From Ifrita kowaldi (Eukaryota > Chordata > Aves > Passeriformes > Cinclosomatidae): a stretch of 64,000 nt of DNA. The notes beneath the pieces were generated by a model. It saw only the letters and a list, made by a program, of their open reading frames with translations, was not told the DNA's origin and searched no databases. The stretch covers positions 67,275-131,274 of the forward strand of contig VZRS01007538.1 in the NCBI GenBank assembly GCA_013398055.1, in the 5' to 3' direction. Positions 22,691-34,670 of the stretch are shown here, piece by piece (the stretch's first letter is position 1; every line of letters starts with the position of its first letter). The translations under genes were made by a program, and so were the position numbers.

Positions 22691-23445
22691 CACAGGGCCC
22701 TGTGCCCCTGCCCTGCTCTGTCAGCTGCTGTCAGCCCATCCTCCCGCAGAGCTTTGGCAGCGAGGGCAAAGGGAAGCTCTTCAGAGTCCATCTCCGTGTC
22801 CAGTGAACACTGCCCCGAACCAGAGAGCCCCAGAGGACATCAGCTCTGAGATCTGCCCACTCCCATCACCGTCATCCCCGCTTCTGAGGCTCCTCACTGC
22901 AGCCAGTCCCTCGGACAGGCTGCCAACATCTGCCCCCCGTGACCGAGTGCCCGGTGTGTGCCCCGGGAGCTGTGCCCAGCAGCCGTGGCAGCAGGAGATG
23001 TGGGCACACCGAGGGCTCCGTGCACTCCGTGGGAAGGCTGGCGGGATTTTCAGGTCAAATGTCTGGAGCGAGCAGCTGTGCTTGGTCCTGCTGGCACTTG
23101 CCCGTGTGTTCAGTAATGTTCTGTGTTAGTGCTGGGGCAGGAATCTGCTTTGCCTCACAGTGATGCTGTGGTGACAGGGGGAACAGGGAGATGTGGTAAA
23201 TTCATTGGCTGTGCGTGGCCCTGGATCCAGCCTGCCTGGGATGGGGCTTGCAGTGCAGATGAATTGTTTTTAAAATTTTGCCTCTTTATTCTCAAGGTCC
23301 TGAGTGTGAATCACCTTTAGCCAGCAGAGGGGAGCTGTTGCTGCCATGCTGCTGCACAGGGAATGGTGTCAGAGGAAAGCAGAGCTGAGGTGTGATGGGG
23401 ATGGCATCACCCCTGGCATTAATGTCGCCTCTGGAGCTGAGCCTC
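22691..23445. other. Intronic sequence without recognised features
   Basis: GC-rich unique sequence next to the minisatellite. Nothing recognised. Confidence 0.5.
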
Positions 23446-23650
23446 ACAGAATCATGGCAGGGTTTGGGTGGAAGGGACCTTAAAATCCATTTAATGCCAT
23501 GGCAGGGACACCTTCCTCTATCCCACGTTGCTCCTGGCTTTGGACACTTCCAGGGATCCAGGGGCAGCCACAGCTGCTCTGGGCACCCTGTGCCAGGGCC
23601 TCCCCATCCTCCCAGCGAACAATTCCTTCCCAATATCCAAATTTCCTTGT
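23446..23650 (-). mobile_element. CR1 3' fragment
   Basis: Reverse-strand CR1 starting CACAGAATCATGGCAGGG, with GGAAGGGACCTTAAAATCC and the complement of the GGAAGGAATTGTTCGCTGG block at its far end. Confidence 0.9.
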
Positions 23651-25287
23651 GCTGATCCCCAGTCCCTGGGTTCTGTTCAGGTCAGCCCCACGTGGAGCAG
23701 CACAGGGCTCTCGAGCCGGCTGGGAATGTCAGGAGGCAGCATCTGGGTGCTGGGTTTGACTGAAATGTTGTATTCAGGCAGAGCGAAGGCAAGGTCCTTT
23801 CCAAGAAAACAGTGCTGGAAAACACCCTGGATCTGTCTCTCAGCCGTGATGTTGAATGTTGTGATTGTCAGGGCATCAGGGCACTGCAGGAAACATTTAA
23901 TATGAAAATAGATCAGGAAATTAGCTACACAAATGAAGTTATGTATAAGATTAACCTGTGCTCTGTGGCAGTGCCTCCCCAGCACCCCTTCTATTTCCTG
24001 CTGGTTTTCCATCTTTTCTTTGTTGCTCGGGAATACAGAACTGAGACAGTGGAATTTGCTGGCAGCTCTCACATTCCATAAAGAATTCCAAGGATTTTAA
24101 ATCCCTTTCCTGAGCCTGGGAGATGCAGTGCAGATGTGGAACAGCGAACTAAGGGAGTGCACTTGGCTTCTGCAGGGGGTTATTTTCACAACGGCCATTC
24201 TCCCTGTCTCAAACCTGCATAAATTTTATTAATAGAGGCATTAGAAATTGTATTGCCTTTCTTATCCTCTTTGGTTGATGGAAACAACCCTTACACCACC
24301 AGTTTAATTTTTCTGAAGTACTGCACTAAAGTGCTTTCGGTGTTTGTACAAATGAAAATACCTTCTTTTAAAAATTAAATTGAAGCCGTCTGGTTGTTTT
24401 GCAGCCAGAACCCCTGATCCCGCTGTGCTGATCATCCCCATAATGAATCATTCTCTGCATTGGGGTTAAAAATAACCCAGCCCCAAAGGCAGTGCCCTCC
24501 AACCCCACGTTATTCCTAATTTTACTGAGCCATTAACGTGAGAGAGCCCCAAGCAGGTACCTGTGCTGTGGGTGACCTTGGGGACAGGACTCCCTGCTTT
24601 GGGCAAGTGCACTTTCATTTTCCCTGGATTGCTGTGGGCAGGAGAACTGCTGTGGGCAGGAGAACTGCTGCTGGTAGCTCCTGAAATGGCAATTTTGAAG
24701 CCTGCATCGTGTTCCAAGGCAGCTGTTCAGTTCTCAGTGGTTTTGGTCAGGGATTTTGGTTTCCATCATTATTTGGTGGGAAGGATGCGCCCATGGCTTT
24801 GTGCAGCTGAAGGGAAATCAGGCATTGATGTCACCTGAAACAAAAATGTCACTTTGGGGGTTTTTGGGGGGGTTAATCTAATCAAAGTTTTCAAAAACAG
24901 TTAGGAAGTTAAGTGAAAATTGTTAAGAGAAAATAGTTAAAGGCTGCAGGGACAACAGGCAAGGGGTTGTGGTGGCTTTGCAGTGGGTAAAACAAAACCA
25001 AACTGGTTGATAAAGAGCTGATGAGGGGTTTGTGGTGTGTCTGGATCCCAGTTCTCACAGGGCCACCAGAGATCATGGCACAACCACAGCCCCATGCGTC
25101 CCTGTCCCTGTGCTTGGACTCTCCGTGGGTTTGTCCCTCCTGACAGGGTTGTAGTGGCTTTTTCTCCCACAGCACCACCCTCTTTCAGCTCTAAACTATT
25201 TGCCATCTCTCAGAGCAGGGGCTCATTCACTGCTCATGAGTGGCTGATAACCCTGTGGAAAATCCCAAAGCAGCTGCTGTTGAATGC
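23651..25287. other. Intronic sequence with AT-rich islands
   Basis: Contains a repeat-free, fairly AT-rich block at 23760-24080, another at 24190-24400 and an 18-bp perfect tandem duplication at 24631-24666. No exon recognised. Confidence 0.5.
24631..24666. repeat. Perfect 18-bp tandem duplication
   Basis: GCTGTGGGCAGGAGAACT occurs twice in a row. Confidence 0.9.
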
Positions 25288-25545
25288 TGGGGCTGTGCAC
25301 CCTGGAGAAGAGGAGGGTGTGTGGAGACCTCACAGCACCTTCCAGGGCCTGGAGGGGCTCCAGGGGAGCCAGAGAGGGACCCTGCATCAGGAACTGGAGG
25401 GACAGGACACGGGGAATGGGGTCAGACTGACACAGGGGAATTCAGGTCAGATACTGGGAAGGAATTGTTCCCTGTGAGGGAGGTGAGGCCCTGGCACAGA
25501 GAAGCTGTGGCTGCCCCTGGATCCCTGGAAGGCCAGGTTAGACCA
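25288..25545 (+). mobile_element. CR1 fragment, 3' end missing
   Basis: Plus-strand CR1 with GGAGAAGAGGAGGGTGTGTG, CAGGAACTGGAGGGACAGG and GGGAAGGAATTGTTCCCTGT, breaking off after GGAAGGCCAGGTTAGACC. The usual terminal 100 bp are absent. Confidence 0.88.
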
Positions 25546-25917
25546 AAACCCCTTTCCCAGCTGAAGCTGATTGCAAAACCCTTTCTCCTCTTGAGCCCAG
25601 ATTTCCCACGGATTGGAGAGGGACGGGTCAGGGCCAGGCCGGGTGTGACCGATTGTTGGGAGAGCTCTGCTGAGGGCACAGCCTGCCCCTCCTGTTGGCC
25701 TGTGCACATCTCCCAGCTCCTGCACCCCTCCCAGCCAGCACACAAAGGCACCTTGTCCCTTCCCCCCTGGAAGCAGAGCTTCCAATCCAGCCCTGGGATG
25801 AGTCCCTGAGCCTCCTCCAGGCCTGGATGTGTTTCAGGTTGGGATGTCTGTGAAGAAATCCAGGAGTGCTGCAGCCTGGACATGCTTGTGCTCAGAGAGG
25901 TCAGAGACGTTCCCCTT
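25546..25917. other. Intronic sequence between a CR1 and an LTR
   Basis: Unique sequence. Its last five bases, CCCTT (25913-25917), form the left target-site duplication of the following LTR. Confidence 0.6.
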
Positions 25918-26551
25918 TGTGCCGGTTTGGCCAAAATCTAGCAATATATCCTCTGAGAGAAAACCAGGTTACAACCACCCTTCCCCCCACCAGGTTTGGG
26001 AAAAAGGAAATTTTCCTCAAAGGAAAGTGAATGATCTAAAGACTATTTATTTAACAAACACACCAGAAAAGGATAATAATGCTAAATAATGAAATCTCTC
26101 ACTGTAGAGAGAAACCTGGGAAGATTTCAGAGTCCTTCTGTAGGTGTGGTCTCTCTCCTCCTCGGAGCTGGGTGAGGGCCCACCCCCTCGGGCCTTGGGG
26201 AAAATTCTCCCGATGTGTTCTGATGTTGTTGAAGCAGTCCAGAAGAGAAGAAGGGAAAAAAAACCCAAAGTCCCAGGAAACAAAGTTCAGCTTTCTGTCT
26301 CATGCTGGAGAGAGAAGGGGAAAAAAAACTGGCCAAAGAAGCAAGCAGGATGCTCCCCCCGTGCTACCGCAGCCAGAGCACACAGAGGAGTGAGTCTCTG
26401 TGTCCTTGAGACACTGCTTTGAAAAGTTTGCTTGGTCCTTTTTTTTTTCTTCCATCTCAGGCTCAGTTTAAAGGCACAGAAAAGGCACAAAATCAATTGT
26501 TTGGCATAAAGCCGTGATAGGGGATATGCATGATGGAGTCACCCCAAGACA
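25918..26551 (-). mobile_element. Solo LTR with 5-bp target-site duplication (ERVL-like)
   Basis: 634-bp minus-strand LTR. On the minus strand it begins TGTCTTGGGGTGACTCCATC, carries an AATAAA poly(A) signal (complement at 26046-26051) and ends with CCGGCACA, so TG...CA termini are intact. It is flanked by CCCTT at 25913-25917 and again at 26552-26556. A 5-bp duplication is typical of class III (ERVL) elements, though 4-6 bp overlaps occur between classes. No retroviral coding region is present, so the provirus was reduced by LTR-LTR recombination. The stub at 19359-19415 is the same family. Confidence 0.9.
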
Positions 26552-27862
26552 CCCTTTGGATCCATCCCCTGGCTGCTCCACAGGCTGGGAATCAGCTGGA
26601 GCCAGCAACCATCCCTTAAAGGTGTCCTGCTGCATCCAGGAGGATGGAAGGGCCAGGGTGGAAGGGCCAAGTGCTGCCCACGCCGGGAAACAGGGAAATC
26701 ATAAAAGCAAACAAGGTTTTGAGGTCAACTCTGCAAGGATAATTGTGATGTTAAATTCATGCAGTTCTCACTACAGAGCTACACAAACGTTTTCCCGTTA
26801 AGGAATTACTCACTCTTGCAGGTTTTTCCAGAGCAATAGGATGAGAATTTGCTGCTCCGGAGTCCAAATCTGGTGGATTTGGGGGCAGCCAGGCAGTGGT
26901 GGGGCACTGCCTCTCCTCCTGCATCCTGGGATCCATCCTGGGAGAGGATGTGATGTTTTTCCAGTCAAAATGGTCCAAATCAAACACTAAGGATAGGTTG
27001 GAACAAGTGGAGAGCAGGAAAAGAGTCTCATTATAGCACGCAGGGCACAGAGCCTGGCATGGGGAGGAGGAAGCACACACGGCTGTTGGCCAGGGCACCA
27101 GCCTCTTTCTCTTCAGTTTAGCCTCAGCTTCCCTTAAAATTCCTGCTGTTTATCCACTTTGCCCACACGGGAGCCAGAAGCTTTCCTGCTCGTTTCTGTC
27201 AAATTAAATTAATGGGGAGAAAAAACAACCACACAGATGCTCCAAATCCCAGGCTGGAGCTGCAGAGTTTTGGCTCTTCCGTCTGACTCTCAGTGCGGTT
27301 CAAAAGCAGCTCTGGAGGCACTTGGGGCACTCAGAAAAGGCAAAAGAGCAGCAATTTCTGTGCTTGAAGGGAGAGCTGAGTTTTTAGCCAGCTCTGAAAG
27401 GTGAGCTGTGGAATCTGGGATCTGGGGGGGTGGGCATGTGTGATGGGCTGATCTCCTGTGGCAATGCACGGGGCTTTTCCAATGCCTGCATTGGCCAGCT
27501 GAGCTTTTCTGCTAAAATAATTGTATGAAAAAATAGCTGGGAAGCTTCTGGGAGTGTGAGGGAGGTGCCTCCCCCACCTGCAGCTCCCAGCAAGGCACCT
27601 GGGAGGGGCAGGGATGGAAACCCAGCCGGGGGCACAGAGCCCTGGGCCTGTGCTTTGGAGATTTGACTCTTTTGGGGCAGTTTGAGGTTTCTAACATCAC
27701 TCAAAGTCATCTCCTTCCTTGCAGCCAGCTCAGGACCTGGAGAGCAGCTGCAGATGCAGTGGCCCCAGTCACTGGGATGAGCTTGTGCAGCCACCCAGGG
27801 GCAGAACGTGTGGGTGCAGATCCCAGTTTTGTGCAGGGAATGAGGGAGGCAGAGGGGGCAAC

Positions 27863-27897
27863 GGGCAGGGCAGGGCAGGGCAGGGCAGGGCAGGGCA
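27863..27897. repeat. (GGCAG)n microsatellite
   Basis: Seven perfect pentamer copies, GGGCAGGGCA style. Confidence 0.92.
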
Positions 27898-28073
27898 GCA
27901 GCCACCTGCCTGTACCTTCTGCTCCTTGCACTGCCAAGGACCACGAGCCAAGGGGAGATGAAATGAATTGATTGCTTTAACTATGTCTGAGAACCCAGAC
28001 TGTCCTTCTGGAAATGGCTTTGGTTTGGCTTTTTATGGGCAGCTCAGACCTTCTCCTGCCACCTCTTCAGAGG

Positions 28074-28098
28074 TCCTTCCCTTCCCTTCCCTTCCCTC
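28074..28098. repeat. (CTTCC)n microsatellite
   Basis: Short run of about four to five CTTCC units. Confidence 0.85.
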
Positions 28099-28517
28099 CC
28101 AGGATAACTGGGTTTCCAGGAATGCTCCATCAGTGGTGCCCTGGGCATGGATTTCCCTTGCCCCCTAAAAACTGCTGGAGGGCAGGAGGAGTTCCCAGCC
28201 CTCCAGGTAGAAAGCAGCAGTTTTGTTCATCAGTGTTAATTAGAATGAGCTGGTCTGGCCTCAGTGGAAGCAGCTCTGGAGCAGGAGAAGGGTGGAATGG
28301 ATAAAATCAGGGATGTGAAGCTGTTGGAGTTCGATGCCAAGGACATGTTTAGGGCTTTGCTGAGTTGGAGTTAAAGAGAAGATCAGGAGTAAGCACTGAT
28401 CCTGTGGAAAATACACATTTTGGGGTTCTTTCACATCTTCTAATTGCAAACATTAGGTGCTGTTTGCAAGATTAGAACCAAAATTGGCCAAACTGTTTCT
28501 GAATGCTGAGGGACAGA

Positions 28518-29020
28518 GAGCTCTGGGGTCCCAGCACAGGGAGGACCTGGAGCTGCTGGAGGAGTCCAGAGGAGGCTCCAGGATGATCAGAGGGATGGAG
28601 CAGCTCTGTTGGGAGGAAAGGCTGGGAGAGCTGGGAATGTTCACCTGGAGAGGAGAAGCTTTGGGGTGACCTCAGTGTGGCCTTGCAGGGCCTGAAGGAG
28701 CTGGCAGGAAAGCTGGAGAGGGACTGGGGACAAAGGCCTGGAGTGCCAGGACAGGGGGTAATGGCTTCCCAGTGCCAGAGGGCAGGGATGGATGGGATAC
28801 TGGGAAGGAATTGTTCCCTGGGAGGGTGGGAGGCCCTGGCACAGGGTGCCCAGAGCAGCTGTGGCTGCCCCTGGATCCCTGGCAGTGCCCAAGGCCAGGC
28901 TGGACATTGGGGCTGGGAGCAGCCTGGGACAGTGGGAGGTGTCCCTCCCATGGCAGGGGTGGCACTGGGGGGGCTTTGAGGTCCTTTCCAACCCAAACCA
29001 GTCTGGGATTCTGTGATGGT
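28518..29020 (+). mobile_element. CR1 element, about 500 bp of 3' end
   Basis: One of the best-preserved CR1 copies in the window. It runs from GGTCCCAGCACAGGGAGGAC through GGGAAGGAATTGTTCCCTGG to CAGTCTGGGATTCTGTGATG. The 5' half is nearly identical to 4355-4858. Confidence 0.95.
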
Positions 29021-30419
29021 TCAGGGTTATTGATAAGAGCAAAGTTTTGGTTTGGTTTTTCCTCAGCCTGGGAGATTTTGCCCCAGGAAGGTTATTTCAG
29101 TGCCTTTGCTGCCCCTGCTTCCCTCTGGTGCTACCCAGCTGCAGGCAGGGAGCAGCAGTTTCTGGGAATGTGGATCTGGGCAGTGTTTTGTGGGACAGAA
29201 CTCCTGGATTTTTTAAAAACTTCCAGGCAAGAATGTCTAAAATGCTTCACAAGCCCTCAACTTGGGGTTTAACGGTTCTCTGAATTCCCAGTGAATTCCT
29301 CAGCGAGAGCCTGCCAGCCACAATTTAGTGTCACCTGTGAAAATGTCAGTGTCACCTCTCAGAGCAGGGGCAGCTGGAGGAGCAGGTTGTGCAGCTCGGC
29401 AGCAGCAGCAGCACTGAAGTGCTCAGATGTGTTTCAGGTGGGGATTAGGAACCTTTCCATGGCAGCCCTCGTCCCATGGAGGTTGTGTACACGTTTATCC
29501 CACAGCTCCAGGAGAGTCTGCGGTTGTCTTCAGTCCCCTCCTTAACATTTCCACCTCCTGCCCCTGCACCTGGCACCCAGATGTTGCAGCTTCTCCTCGG
29601 CTCTGCCTCAGGCTGTTAAATCAGCACTTTTTTTCTGATTTAAATTCCTGATTAGAAGCTGAAGTGGAGTGAAAGTGCTCCCGGCTCTTGTGGCACGTGG
29701 TGCTTTGTAGGAAAAGGGCGCAGAGGGCAGAGCTGCTCCTCCCCGCAGTAAAACCAGCAGCGGGTCCTGGCACAGGACTGGAGCTTTTGTTTCCTTCCCA
29801 CTGCTGGTTTCCCACAAGCAGGAAGCCTCTGCAAAGACACAGCATAAACGCAGGTTAGGTTTGTCCAAGAGCCAGAGGGCAGCTGGACTGGAATTCTTGG
29901 AGCGTGTCCTTAGGGAACGAACTCACGGCAGCTCCCGGTTTGGTTCCCCAGCCTTTGATGTGCAGGGCTCTGCAGGTGATCCCCTGGCAAAGGTTCCCTG
30001 CAAATCCAACTTCTTTTCAGGACTTCAGGCACTGACATCCCCCACTCCAGTCCATCCCAGCCTGTGGATTCCATCAGTCTGGATTTGTTAAAGGCTGCAG
30101 CCTGCTGGAGCTGTGCCAGGGCAAACTGCAGATCCTTTCCCTCCTGGAATCTGACACTGCTCAGCTTCGAGGCAAAACACCAGGAGGACTCAGCCCTTTG
30201 GGCACAGAACTCCTGGAGCGTGAGGCAGATCCTTCCTGAGCCACACGGGAACGGTGAAGCCCGTGGGATTCCCCGTGCCAGGCTGTCACCTTGCCCCAGA
30301 GCAGCTCCCTCTTCTCCATTTTTATCCGTCAGGCTCCAAACCCGCCCTGCAGAGCTGGGAGACCCCGCCGTGGCACCCGCTCACAGCAGGGCTGGCTGGG
30401 TGACAGGCAGAGCCCTGCC
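29021..30419. other. Intronic sequence without recognised features
   Basis: Unique sequence leading into the 31-bp minisatellite. Nothing recognised. Confidence 0.5.
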
Positions 30420-30603
30420 GTGCTGTGGGATCGGGGAGCCAGGCAGGTCCGTGCTGTGGGATCGGGGAGCCAGGCAGGTCCGTGCTGTGGGATCGGGGAG
30501 CCAGGCAGGTCCCTGCTGTGGGATCGGGGAGCCAGGCAGGTCCGTGCCGTGCTGTGGGATCGGGGAGCCAGGCAGGTCCGTGCTGTGGGACTGGGGAGCC
30601 AGG
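30420..30603. repeat. 31-bp minisatellite, 6 copies
   Basis: Units start at 30420, 30451, 30482, 30513, 30549 and 30580, each GTGCTGTGGGATCGGGGAGC followed by CAGGCAGGTCC. A 5-bp GTGCC insert sits before the fifth unit, and the last copy has ACTGGGG in place of ATCGGGG. Confidence 0.95.
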
Positions 30604-31144
30604 ATTGCCTTGTCCCGCTCCCTCTCAGCCCCGGAGCTTCGCTGCCGCATTGGCCGTGAGGTGCAAGGAAGCCCTGCAAGCACGGGAGGGAACATTGCTG
30701 CTGAGGGCTGTGAGTGCAGCCAGGGAATGGGGTTCTGCTCCTCGGGATGACAACTGGGGAGGAAAAGAGCCCCGTTTCCTGCATCCTTTTGCTCCCTGAA
30801 CGCTGGCATCAAACCAGCTCCCCTCACGGGCAGAGTGGAGTTAAATCCTGGCTCTTCAGCTCCAGTTCTGCCTGGGCTGATGCCACCTGGACACGGCTGA
30901 GCCCCTTCATCCCAGCTTGGCACCTCATTGCCAGGTGACACAGGGCAGGAGCTGCCTGGGGACGGCCCCTGGCGGCTCAGCCTGTGAGCCAAACACATTT
31001 TTTTGCATTTTTCTTATACATTTCATACAGGAAGGTGAACTCTTGCCACCCAGGAGCTTGCTGAGGGTTTTGCCAACAACTTTGAGAAGGTCTTGAATGC
31101 AAGTCTCCGCTGGGAGAGGAGGCTCAGCCTCCAGAGGGCTGGAA
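30604..31144. other. Intronic sequence without recognised features
   Basis: Unique sequence between the minisatellite and a CR1. Nothing recognised. Confidence 0.5.
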
Positions 31145-31560
31145 TTCCTCTGCTCTGGAGCCAGGCTGGGAGAGTTGGGGGTGCTCACCTGGAGATGAGA
31201 AGGTTTTGGAGAGACCTCAGAGCCCCTTCCAGTGCCTAAAGGGGCTCCAGGAGAGCTGGAGGGACTGGGGACAAGGGCTGGAGGGACAGGACACAGGGAA
31301 TGGCTTCCCACTGCCAGAGGGCAGGGCTGGATGGGATATTGGGAAGGAATTGTTCCCTGGGAGGGTGGGCAGGCCCTGGCACAGGGTGCCCAGAGCAGCT
31401 GTGGCTGCCCCTGGATCCCTGGCAGTGCCCAAGGCCAGGCTGGACATTGGGGCTGGGAACAGCCTGGGACAGTGGAAGGTGTCCCTGCCATGGCAGGGGC
31501 TTGAAGGGGGTGATCTCAAAGTCCCTTTGAAGCCAAGCCATTGTTGGATTCTGGGATTTA
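31145..31560 (+). mobile_element. CR1 element, about 415 bp of 3' end
   Basis: Contains GGGAGAGTTGGGGGTGCTCA, GGGAAGGAATTGTTCCCTGG, GGCCAGGCTGGACATTGGGG and a degraded terminus TTGGATTCTGGGATTTA. Confidence 0.93.
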
Positions 31561-34242
31561 AGGAAAATCAATGCATTTTGCATTTGGTGGTTAATAAACC
31601 CCAGAAACAACAAGCCAAAGCAAACTAAAAAAGCAACACCAGCACCCTCCCCACTCAAGAACAGAATGTAAAAAGCACAAGCAGCTGTCCCCGAGGGGGC
31701 TCATGGCGAGTGTGCCCCAAACCAGCAGAAGTCAGCCAGGGCCGTGCTGGTGCTCAGGGTTTGCAGGAGCTGACCTGCAGCACTCTCCTGGCTGCCCTGT
31801 GCTCCACTGCTCCACTCAGAGCTCTTGCTTCACTTTGTGCCTCCCAGCCTGTGCAGCTGAGGCAGGAAACACAGATTTCCATGGGTACCTGGGAGGGGGT
31901 TCCTGCTTTGGGAGCTGTTGGCTCTCAGTTGCCTGACCCTGAGCAAGCAGTGGGGATAAATCTCTGTGCTAACATCGGGCTCTGTGCTTTGTGGTTGGGT
32001 GGGTCTGCACGAATCCAGGTGGAGGTGAATCCCAACCATCCTCTCCACCCCTGAGTTCCCTTCCCTGGCAATCATCTTTACCAAGCTTGCATTTCCATTT
32101 CGCTGCAGTTTTCCCCATTTTCATTTTTCTTTCCCATCAGCTGCGCTCGGTGTTTTAAACAAAACAAACCCAGTGCTGAGCAATGAGAGTGACATTTGCT
32201 GGTAAAGGCTGGAGGCACAGGATGGATCTGCTGTGTTCCCCTGGCATTGTGCTGCGGTGCCAGGGGTGCATGAAGGGTGAGATGAAGCTGGGAGCTGCCT
32301 CCCCAGCAATAGCTGCTATCAAGGAGGTGTCACAATAAATGCACTGCTCAGCTCCTCGAGGTGCTCACGGGGCTGTTCCGCTGCTCCCTCGTTTCCCAGC
32401 GAGTGGAGCTGCTCCAGCTGTCAATAACCATTCCTCACACCCCGTGATGTGCATGGAAATCGCTGTGTCTGCAGGAATATCCCTGAAATCCCCAGGGACT
32501 GGAGGCTCCTGATTCTTTGCCAGCCGTTGCAGGGATCCATCAGAGAGCACCAGGGGCCGTGCAAACCCCACTGCTGATAGCATCACCCACCACAAGCTTC
32601 CAGCAGCGCCTGGAATGTGGAGCTGAGGAGGAAGTGGTGTTCAGGAGCTGCTGCTGAGGGTTTGAAGGGAACTGGGAGCAGTGGGTGAGGTGTGGCTGTA
32701 CGGGAGGTTTGAAAGTGACTGTGCAAAATCACCCCAAAATCACCCCAAAATCACCCTGTGGTGGCAGAGGGGCTCCGGGGCTGCTCCCCCAGCACAACCT
32801 GACCTAACCATGGCCTCGGCCTTCCCCTGCTCTGCTGTTCCTGCTGTTCCTAGGAGCTGACAGGGACTTGTGCTCTGTTCTACCTGTCAAGGGAATTACT
32901 TCTCAACTCGGCTTTGTGGCAGGCCACAGTTCCTTTGTGTGTTTGTCCCCCAATGCACAGCTCGGGCTCGCAGCACCTTTGTTCCAGGCAGTGATTTGCT
33001 CAGGGAGATTCCTCTCCTGATTTCTGCAGTTTGGTTTGAGTGTTCAGAGATTAAAAATGGTGTTTCAGCTGTAAACAGAGCGGGTTTGTTCTGGAGGGAT
33101 GCTCACCCGAGCCCGTCTTCACCTTTAAAAGTCAGTTTATTGCAGTTTCTTTCAGCTGATGTCACTTGGAGCAAGTGGAGGAGCTGCAGGAGTATTTTGG
33201 TGGAAGAGAGGTCAGCAATCACTGCCCAAGTCCCACTTGGGGACCAAGCTCAGGCTCAGGATGTTAACCCTGATCCTTCAGCCCCAGCTCGGTGCTTTAA
33301 CCAGGGCACGGTTGTTGTTGTGCCTGAGACAAAGAGAACTTTGTTTACCTGTGAAATTTGCTCATTGTGATTTTTCTGCTCAGTGGAGAGGAAGAACACG
33401 CCTGAAAATCAGCTGCTTGGCTGCCCTTGAGAGAAAATACATTCATGTTAAAAACAGCAAAGTAAATAACACGTCCCTGTTAAGTGCCTGATAGTTATAC
33501 ATATTACATCCCAGAGTAATTACCATTTAATTAGCACTCTGGCAGCAGCGCAAGGAGATGGAGTTACAGCGCAGTTACTGCTGAGGGGTCGTGCTCCTGA
33601 TGAGGAATTCCTGCATTCCTGGAAGGGCCCTTCAGGGAGTGTGAGCAGCACCAGGAGCCAAACCCCCAGGGCAGCAGAGACCCCAAACCTGCAGGGTTCC
33701 TGTTGCCTTGGCCATGAGGAATGAGGTGCTCCCACCCGAAAGGCAGTGCGAGTGGGTTTAGGATTAGATTTGGGATTAAATGAACCCGTGCAGTGTTGGC
33801 CACCCAGACTCTGGTCACCATCTGAGGGATTTCTGAGGAGAAATGTTTGGCCCCCTTTTTCTTGCCCTTTTCCTGCACTTCATTTTGTGGTTGGACGGGT
33901 TGTAAGTGCCAAGTGTTAAAGAAATCAGGGTCATTCCTCTTTGAGTATCTTTATATTCAATACAAATACCTACTTCCTTTTTATTGCACCTGATCTTTAG
34001 GGTTTGGCGTGGAGGGGTTGAAATGAGATGGTCTGCAAGGTTCCACCCCAAACCATTTGGGGACTCTCTGAAATAAAAAGCCATGAAATCTTTGCCCTTC
34101 ACAGAAGTGACATCCCAGCACCCACGTGCTGTCACTGGGGGGTTCAAAACGGTGCAAATTCAAATCCTTAAATCTGGGATTTATGATCAGACTTCATTGT
34201 CTCTCGAGGAGCTGGGGACTGGTTTGAAGGTGCTGCAAGTGT
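31561..34242. other. Intronic sequence, mostly unique
   Basis: About 2.7 kb without an exon. Holds a small CACCCCAAAAT tandem (three units) at 32726-32757 and an AT-rich patch at 33430-33540. Confidence 0.5.
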
Positions 34243-34346
34243 GAAATCCCAGATCTGGTGAGGCCCCTCCTGCTCCCAGCTGCCAATGAGCTGGGTTTCG
34301 GTGGCTGCCAATTAGCACAAATGAGCTTTTAAACTTCTTCTGGGGG
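34243..34346 (+). repeat. Inverted repeat, left arm (104 bp)
   Basis: The reverse complement of 34567-34670 with one mismatch (T versus G near 34336), no length difference. It begins GAAATCCCAGATCTGGTGAG. It is not CR1 or any LTR seen in this window. Confidence 0.95.
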
Positions 34347-34566
34347 AACTTTGAAGCCACGGGCTGACTTTGCCCTGGGGAGTTGTACATCCCCCGCTGT
34401 GGCATAAATAGTTCTGATTTGCATAGGCAAACACTGCCAATTTAATGGAGAATTCCCCGGGAGTGCAGCCCCCAAGGAGCTCTGAGGAGGTGCTTGAGGC
34501 TGGGTTCTGGTGACTGATGGTCACTGAAGGTGGTTAATACGGAGTGTGTGCTCCTTACCTGCCAGG
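34347..34566. other. 220-bp spacer of the inverted repeat
   Basis: Unique sequence between the two arms, including an AT-rich centre at about 34400-34455. It would form the loop if the arms paired in RNA. Confidence 0.85.
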
Positions 34567-34670
34567 CCCCCAGAAGCAGTTTAAAAGCTCATTTGTGCTA
34601 ATTGGCAGCCACCGAAACCCAGCTCATTGGCAGCTGGGAGCAGGAGGGGCCTCACCAGATCTGGGATTTC
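34567..34670 (-). repeat. Inverted repeat, right arm (104 bp)
   Basis: Second arm of the palindrome-like structure. Both arms give the same translated shadow peptide in opposite strands, which confirms the match. No flanking target-site duplication is seen, so this is not obviously a transposon terminal repeat. Confidence 0.95.

Larger units (their letters stand above)
26552..28517. other. Intronic sequence with two short pentamer repeats
   Basis: Unique sequence apart from (GGCAG)n at 27863-27897 and (CTTCC)n at 28074-28098. No exon recognised. Confidence 0.5.

Noticed and set aside
22129..22791. 220-codon repetitive open frame, minus strand
   Set aside because: It is produced entirely by the 23-bp minisatellite, whose period keeps all three frames rotating without stops. 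No domain and no splice context.
30064..30750. 228-codon open frame, plus strand
   Set aside because: Spans the 31-bp minisatellite, which keeps it open. No domain.
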